From the NCBI GenBank assembly GCA_050245975.1, contig JBFWWW010000028.1, forward strand, positions 1 through 31,343: a stretch of DNA of 31,343 bases, in the 5' to 3' direction. This stretch comes from JBFWWW01 sp050245975 (GTDB taxonomy: Bacteria > Pseudomonadota > Alphaproteobacteria > Rhizobiales > Hyphomicrobiaceae). The notes below the pieces were generated by a model. That model was not told the origin of the DNA, ran no database searches, and was given only the letters and a program-made list of their open reading frames with translations. Below are positions 27,323 to 31,343 of this stretch, in pieces; the stretch's first letter is position 1; each line of letters starts with the position of its first letter. The position numbers and the translations under genes are program-made.

Positions 27323-28822
27323 ATGGCTGACGCCGTTTCCGTTCTGCAGGATGGCAAGATCTTCCTCGGAGAGAGCATCCATCCCGAATACCTCGAGCTT
27401 CGCCTCGCCAACCGCCACGGCCTCGTGACGGGCGCCACCGGCACCGGCAAGACGGTTTCCCTGCAGGTGATGGCGGAAGGCTTCTCCGATGCCGGCGTGC
27501 CGGTCTTCGCCGCCGACATCAAGGGCGACCTCTCCGGCATCTCCGAGGTCGGCCAGCCCAAGGACTTCCTGCTCGCCCGCGCCAAGGACGTCGGCCTCAC
27601 CGACTATCAGAACAAGGCCTACCCGACGGTCTTCTGGGACCTGTTCGGCGAGCAGGGCCATCCCGTTCGCGCCACCGTGCAGGAGATGGGGCCGCTGCTG
27701 CTCGCCCGTCTGCTGGAGCTCAACGAGGTGCAGGAGGGCGTGCTCAACATCATGTTCCGCGTCGCCGCGGACGAGAAGCTGCCGCTGCTCGACCTCAAGG
27801 ACCTGCGGGCGATGGCCAACGACATCGGCCAGCGCGGCAAGGACCTGCAGACGAAATACGGCACCGCCGCCGCCATCTCGGTCGGCGCCATCCAGCGCCG
27901 CCTGCTGGTGCTCGAGGAGCAGGGCGCCAACAACTTCTTCGGCGAGCCCGCGCTCGACATCAACGACTTCATGCGCACCGCGCCGGACGGGCGCGGCATC
28001 GTCAACATCCTCGCCGCCGACAAGCTGATGAAGACGCCGCGCCTCTACGCGACGTTCCTGCTCTGGATGATGTCGGAGCTGTTCGAGAAGATGCCGGAAG
28101 TGGGCGATCCCGAGAAGCCCAAGCTCGTCTTCTTCTTCGACGAGGCGCATCTGCTGTTCGACGAAGCGCCCAAGGCCCTGCTGGAGCAGGTGGAGCGCGT
28201 CACGCGTCTCGTCCGCTCCAAGGGCGTCGGCGTCTATTACGTGACGCAGAACCCGCGCGATGTGCCCAACACGGTGTCCGCCCAGCTCGGCAACCGCATC
28301 CAGCACGCGCTGCGCGCCTTCACGCCATTGGAGCAGAAGGGCATCCGCGCCGCCGCCGAGACGTTCCGCCCCAATCCCGACCTCGACACCGAGCGCGTGA
28401 TCCAGGAGCTCAAGGTCGGCGAGGCGCTGGTCTCCATGCTGACCAACAAGGGCGAGCCGTCGATGGTCCAGCGCACGCTCATCCGTCCGCCGTCGGGCCG
28501 CATTGGCCCGGTGACGCCCGAAGAGCGCCGCAAGCTGATCGAGAACAGTCCCGTCTACGGCAAGTACGACGAGGCCATCGACCGCGAGTCCGCCTACGAG
28601 ACGCTGACCAAGCGCGCCGAGGCGGCACAGGCGCAGGAGGCCCAGGAGGAGCAGGCCAAGCAGGCGGGCGCCAACAGCTGGGGCAAGGTCATCTTCGGCC
28701 GCGGCCCGCGCGGCGGCGCCTCGATGGGCGAGCTCGTCATCCGCGACGTGACGCGCTCGCTGACGCGCAGCGTCGTCACCCAGGTCAAGAACGCGATCCT
28801 GCGCTCGTTTTTCAAGCGCTGA
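27323..28822 (+). CDS. yjgR: HerA-like ATPase, YjgR/DUF853 family
   Basis: A 499-residue P-loop ATPase of the HerA/FtsK superfamily. Walker A is GATGTGKT (37-44), Walker B LVFFFDEAH (268-276), with an arginine-rich sensor segment RVTRLVRSKGVGVYYVTQNPRDVP after it. The N-terminal LGESIHPEYLELRLANRHGLVTG and the AADIKGDLSGIS block are specific to the YjgR family, a widespread but little-studied group. The last 70 residues are charged and Ala/Gln-rich before a basic tail. Physiological role unknown; DNA translocation is inferred from the superfamily. The nearby gene order gives no nuclease partner. Confidence 0.92.
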   Translation: MADAVSVLQDGKIFLGESIHPEYLELRLANRHGLVTGATGTGKTVSLQVMAEGFSDAGVPVFAADIKGDLSGISEVGQPKDFLLARAKDVGLTDYQNKAYPTVFWDLFGEQGHPVRATVQEMGPLLLARLLELNEVQEGVLNIMFRVAADEKLPLLDLKDLRAMANDIGQRGKDLQTKYGTAAAISVGAIQRRLLVLEEQGANNFFGEPALDINDFMRTAPDGRGIVNILAADKLMKTPRLYATFLLWMMSELFEKMPEVGDPEKPKLVFFFDEAHLLFDEAPKALLEQVERVTRLVRSKGVGVYYVTQNPRDVPNTVSAQLGNRIQHALRAFTPLEQKGIRAAAETFRPNPDLDTERVIQELKVGEALVSMLTNKGEPSMVQRTLIRPPSGRIGPVTPEERRKLIENSPVYGKYDEAIDRESAYETLTKRAEAAQAQEAQEEQAKQAGANSWGKVIFGRGPRGGASMGELVIRDVTRSLTRSVVTQVKNAILRSFFKR

Positions 28823-28860
28823 CGCCGGGCTTCAAGCGCTAACGCGCCGGCTCAGGCGCT
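28811..28860 (+). repeat. Degenerate tandem repeat across the yjgR stop codon
   Basis: TTCAAGCGCTGACGCCGGGC (28811-28830) is followed by a near copy at 28831-28851 (TTCAAGCGCTAACGCGCCGG) and a partial third copy (CTCAGGCGCTGACG). The first copy encodes the last residues and stop of the ATPase. Each copy also carries an in-frame or near-frame stop triplet. Confidence 0.7.
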
Positions 28861-28864
28861 GACG

Positions 28865-30694
28865 TCACGCGCCGGGAGACGGCTCGTCACCGGCGAGCGC
28901 CGGGTGCCCTGCACCGGCAAGCCGCGCGATCTCCCCGCGCGCCCAGGCATAGGTCGCCTGCATCAGCTCCGTGTGCCGGTGCCAGTCGAGCACGCCCATG
29001 TCGGCGGGAAACGGCAGCACCATCAGCAGGTCCTCGGGCCGCAGGTGGCGCTCGAAGTCCTGGCGGTTCGCCATCAGGCTGCGCATCAGCACCGAGCCGA
29101 TGCCGGGCGCCGCCGGCAGGCGGGTGCGTCCGAACGGGTTGAGCGCGCGCCGCATCAGCTCGCGCCGCGACGGCAGGCTGCGGTAGGCGACCGGGAACAG
29201 CTCCAGCCGCGGCACGGCGAAGCTCGCCACGATGTTCGGTCCGCTCTTCAATTCGTGCATCACGCGCACCGGCACGTTGTCCATCAGCGCGCCGTCGACC
29301 AGCATCTGGCCGTCCTCGGTGTAATAGGGCGGCAGCAGGCCCGGGATCGAGCCCGTCGCGCGCACCGCCGCCCACAGGTCGCCGGTCCTGTGCCGGTGCA
29401 ACCCGTAGCTCGACAGGTTCGTCGACACGGCGAAGAACGGCACCCACAGATCCTCGATCCTGACGCCGCCGTAGTGCCGCGCCAGCGCCGCGTCGAGGAA
29501 TGTGTGGTCGATGACGCTGTAGCGCGGCCACGTGTAGCGCCGCATGACGGCGCCCGACACGAACACGTCGTCGAGCGCCTCGTCGATGGCCTCGGGCGGC
29601 GTGCCCATGGCGAAGGCGGCCGCCATCGCGCCCCCGCCCGAGGATCCGCCCATGGCGTCGATGGCGATGCCGGCCTCGCGAAGCGCCTTGTAGAGCCCGA
29701 TGTGCGCGGCGCAGAACGCGCCGCCGCCGCAGGTGACGAGCCCGCGCGCCGTCCCGCTCACGAAGCGGTAGAGCCGCTCCACGTCCTCGTCGCGGTCGAG
29801 CGCGACGTGGTGGTGCATGGCGATCTCGCGCGCCGCGAGCCAGCGGTCCGTGCCGGAGATCGCGTCCTGCGTCGGATGCAGCAGCACGAGCCGGCGCGCG
29901 TTCGCGGCCACATGCTCGGCCGCGCGTGCCTCGAGCGCGTTGACGGCGGCATCGCCCGCATGCACCCCCACCGCCAGCACCAGGTCCGACTGGCGGATCG
30001 CCTTTTCCGTCCATGGCGTCAGCGTCGCGTCGGCGATGTAGAGCACGAAGTCGCAGCCGGCCTCGATCTCGTTGAGGCGCCGCGTCGCCTCCGCGCTGTC
30101 GGCGGGCGCCCCTGCGGGCAGGAGCGCGGCCGCGCGCGCGGCATCGAGCGCGACGGTGCGCGCATGGCGCGCGAAAACGCGTTCGAGCCGGCTGAGGAAG
30201 TCGCGCGGAACGGGCGTGCCGCCGGCCTGCACCACGGCGATGGTGCGCGGGCGCGGCCGCGCGGCCGCGTCGCGATCCACGTTGGCGTCGGCCACCCGGC
30301 GCGCCAGCGTCAGGGTCAGCGTACGCCAGATGCCGGGATTGCGCTCCGAGAGCGCGTCGAACTCGGCCCGCCCCAGCCGCAGCACCAGGCTGTCGCGCAG
30401 CGCCGTCACCGTTGCGGTGCGCTGCCCGCCGGCGAGGAAGGCGATCTCGCCCACCGGCTGGCCGGCGCCGATCTCGGCCACCGGCTGCGCGCGCGCCTCG
30501 ACCGTGACGGCGAAGCGGCCCGACACGACGATATAGAGCGCGTCCGCCGGCTCGCCCTCGCGCACCAGCGCCTCGCCGCGCTTCAGGCTCAGGGTTTCGA
30601 GCTCGCGCGCCAGCGTGTCGCGCTCGTCGAGGCCGAGCGCTGCGAACGTCTCGACGGCGGCCAGCGCGTTGCGCGGGGAGGCGGGATCGGTCAT
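28865..30694 (-). CDS. cNMP-binding patatin-like phospholipase (NTE family)
   Basis: A 609-residue protein. Residues 15-135 form a cyclic-nucleotide-binding domain (LKRGEALVREGEPADALYIVVSGRF, PVGEIAFLAGGQRTATVTALRDS); 150-315 is the linker domain typical of bacterial NTE homologues; the patatin domain follows with the oxyanion-hole GGGAFCAAHIG (323-333), nucleophile Ser352 in GGSSGGG and catalytic Asp467 in DGALMDN. These enzymes cleave lysophospholipids or phospholipids at the membrane. No signal peptide or anchor is seen. It lies 113 bp downstream of sod, with a terminator between, so it is probably separately transcribed. Cyclic nucleotide control is inferred. Confidence 0.93.
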   Translation of the reverse strand: MTDPASPRNALAAVETFAALGLDERDTLARELETLSLKRGEALVREGEPADALYIVVSGRFAVTVEARAQPVAEIGAGQPVGEIAFLAGGQRTATVTALRDSLVLRLGRAEFDALSERNPGIWRTLTLTLARRVADANVDRDAAARPRPRTIAVVQAGGTPVPRDFLSRLERVFARHARTVALDAARAAALLPAGAPADSAEATRRLNEIEAGCDFVLYIADATLTPWTEKAIRQSDLVLAVGVHAGDAAVNALEARAAEHVAANARRLVLLHPTQDAISGTDRWLAAREIAMHHHVALDRDEDVERLYRFVSGTARGLVTCGGGAFCAAHIGLYKALREAGIAIDAMGGSSGGGAMAAAFAMGTPPEAIDEALDDVFVSGAVMRRYTWPRYSVIDHTFLDAALARHYGGVRIEDLWVPFFAVSTNLSSYGLHRHRTGDLWAAVRATGSIPGLLPPYYTEDGQMLVDGALMDNVPVRVMHELKSGPNIVASFAVPRLELFPVAYRSLPSRRELMRRALNPFGRTRLPAAPGIGSVLMRSLMANRQDFERHLRPEDLLMVLPFPADMGVLDWHRHTELMQATYAWARGEIARLAGAGHPALAGDEPSPGA

Positions 30695-30752
30695 GCGCCG
30701 ACGAGCTTATCGCAGGCCGCGGCCGGTGTGGTAGCGGGCGCGCCAGGAATGG

Positions 30753-30780
30753 AAAAGGGCCGCACCTGCCGGCGCGGCCC
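30753..30780 (-). terminator. Terminator of the superoxide dismutase gene
   Basis: On the minus strand GGGCCGC and GCGGCCC (30774-30780 and 30757-30763) form a perfect 7-bp stem with a ten-base loop, followed by UUUUCC. It lies 27 bp after the sod stop. Confidence 0.7.
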
Positions 30781-30807
30781 CGATCTGATGCGGTGAGGCA
30801 GGCGCGG

Positions 30808-31343
30808 CTACTTCGCCTTGCCCATCATCTCCTCGACGTGCTCCCAGTTCACCAGGTTGTCGAACCAGGCCTCGAGGTACTTCGGCCGCGCGTTGCGGTA
30901 GTCGATGTAGTAGCTGTGCTCCCACACATCGACGCCGAGGATCGGCTGCGAGCCGTGCATCAGCGGGTTCTCGCCGTTGGGCGTCTTTTGCACTTCCAGC
31001 TTGCCGTTCTTGAGCGCGAGCCAGGCCCAGCCGGAGCCGAACTGCGTCACGCCGGCCTGGATGAAGTCGGTGCGCACCTTGTCGAAGCCGCCGATCTCGT
31101 CGACGAGCTTCTGCAGCGAGCCGGGGATTTTCTTGCCGCCGCCGCCCTTCTTCATCCACTTCCAGAAGTGCGTGTGGTTGTAGTGCTGGCCGATGTTGTT
31201 GATCAGCGCGGCATTCTTCTTCTCGTAGGCGCCCTTCACCATCTCCTCGAGGCTCTTGTTCTCAAGGCCCGAGCCCACCAGCGCCTTGTTGCCGTTCTCG
31301 ACATAGGCGAGGTGGTGCTTGTCGTGGTGATATTCGAGCGTCT
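30808..31343 (-). CDS. sodB: Fe/Mn superoxide dismutase (5' end beyond the right edge)
   Basis: About 178 codons of the C-terminal nine-tenths of an iron/manganese SOD, which converts superoxide to hydrogen peroxide and oxygen. The window opens in TLEYHHDKHHLAYVENGNKA, with the first ligand His in EYHHDKHH. HYNHTHFWKWM carries the second, and GVDVWEHSYYIDYRNARPKYLEAWFDNLVNW the Asp and last His. FGSGWAWLAL is family-typical. The protein reads continuously to the edge; an internal ATG at 31278 is not the true start. The metal cannot be decided with confidence, so the symbol is provisional. A terminator follows. Confidence 0.95.
   Translation of the reverse strand, partial: TLEYHHDKHHLAYVENGNKALVGSGLENKSLEEMVKGAYEKKNAALINNIGQHYNHTHFWKWMKKGGGGKKIPGSLQKLVDEIGGFDKVRTDFIQAGVTQFGSGWAWLALKNGKLEVQKTPNGENPLMHGSQPILGVDVWEHSYYIDYRNARPKYLEAWFDNLVNWEHVEEMMGKAK

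Overview
The window looks like chromosomal DNA from a high-GC alphaproteobacterium, most likely of the order Hyphomicrobiales (Rhizobiales). Supporting signs are the groES-groEL pair behind a HrcA/CIRCE operator, a betaine-lipid (btaA/btaB) operon, a two-subunit methylmalonyl-CoA mutase, DUF817 and DUF1579 proteins, and two kinds of palindromic intergenic repeat that I associate with this group. No tRNA, rRNA, CRISPR array or intact transposase was seen.

Layout. 1-300: the start of a TRAP-transporter binding protein gene (minus) lies head-on over the 3' remnant of a PrpF-like isomerase gene. 309-4089: recQ (minus), a small secreted Cys-containing protein, and a Tat-exported metallo-beta-lactamase-fold hydrolase. 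4216-5856: two proteins of unknown function in convergent genes whose 3' ends overlap by 63 bp. 6086-8920: a Pho-box-like site followed by plcP-btaA-btaB, predicted to strip phospholipid headgroups and rebuild the diacylglycerol as phosphorus-free betaine lipid. 8935-12000: a LysE-family exporter, then groEL and groES read leftward from a strong promoter with CIRCE; two copies of one hairpin repeat flank groEL, and groEL ends in a textbook terminator. 12001-12704 has no convincing gene.

13048-18425 is an eight-gene rightward array: ArsR repressor, SRPBCC, VOC, membrane-anchored SRPBCC, DUF1579, SRPBCC, Bcr/CflA-type MFS exporter and glutathione transferase. It reads as a repressor-controlled small-molecule response or detoxification operon with unknown substrate. 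18560-20301 holds Dps, an NTF2/SnoaL-like protein and a PsiF-repeat protein. 20413-21738 is an AT-rich island carrying two overlapping genes (DUF6978-like, then DUF1828/DUF1829-like) inserted just downstream of the mutase large-subunit gene. This is the best candidate for an undescribed two-gene system. 21739-27128 holds mutB and mutA, unusually separated by an oppositely oriented DUF817 membrane-protein gene and a palindromic repeat. 27323-31343 holds a YjgR/DUF853 HerA-like ATPase, a cNMP-binding patatin phospholipase and a partial Fe/Mn superoxide dismutase.

Several genes have related roles. plcP-btaAB and psiF suggest a phosphate-limitation response; groESL, dps and sod are general stress genes; the ArsR array and the exporters suggest handling of xenobiotics or reactive metabolites. 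All assignments come from reading the sequence; no database search was run.
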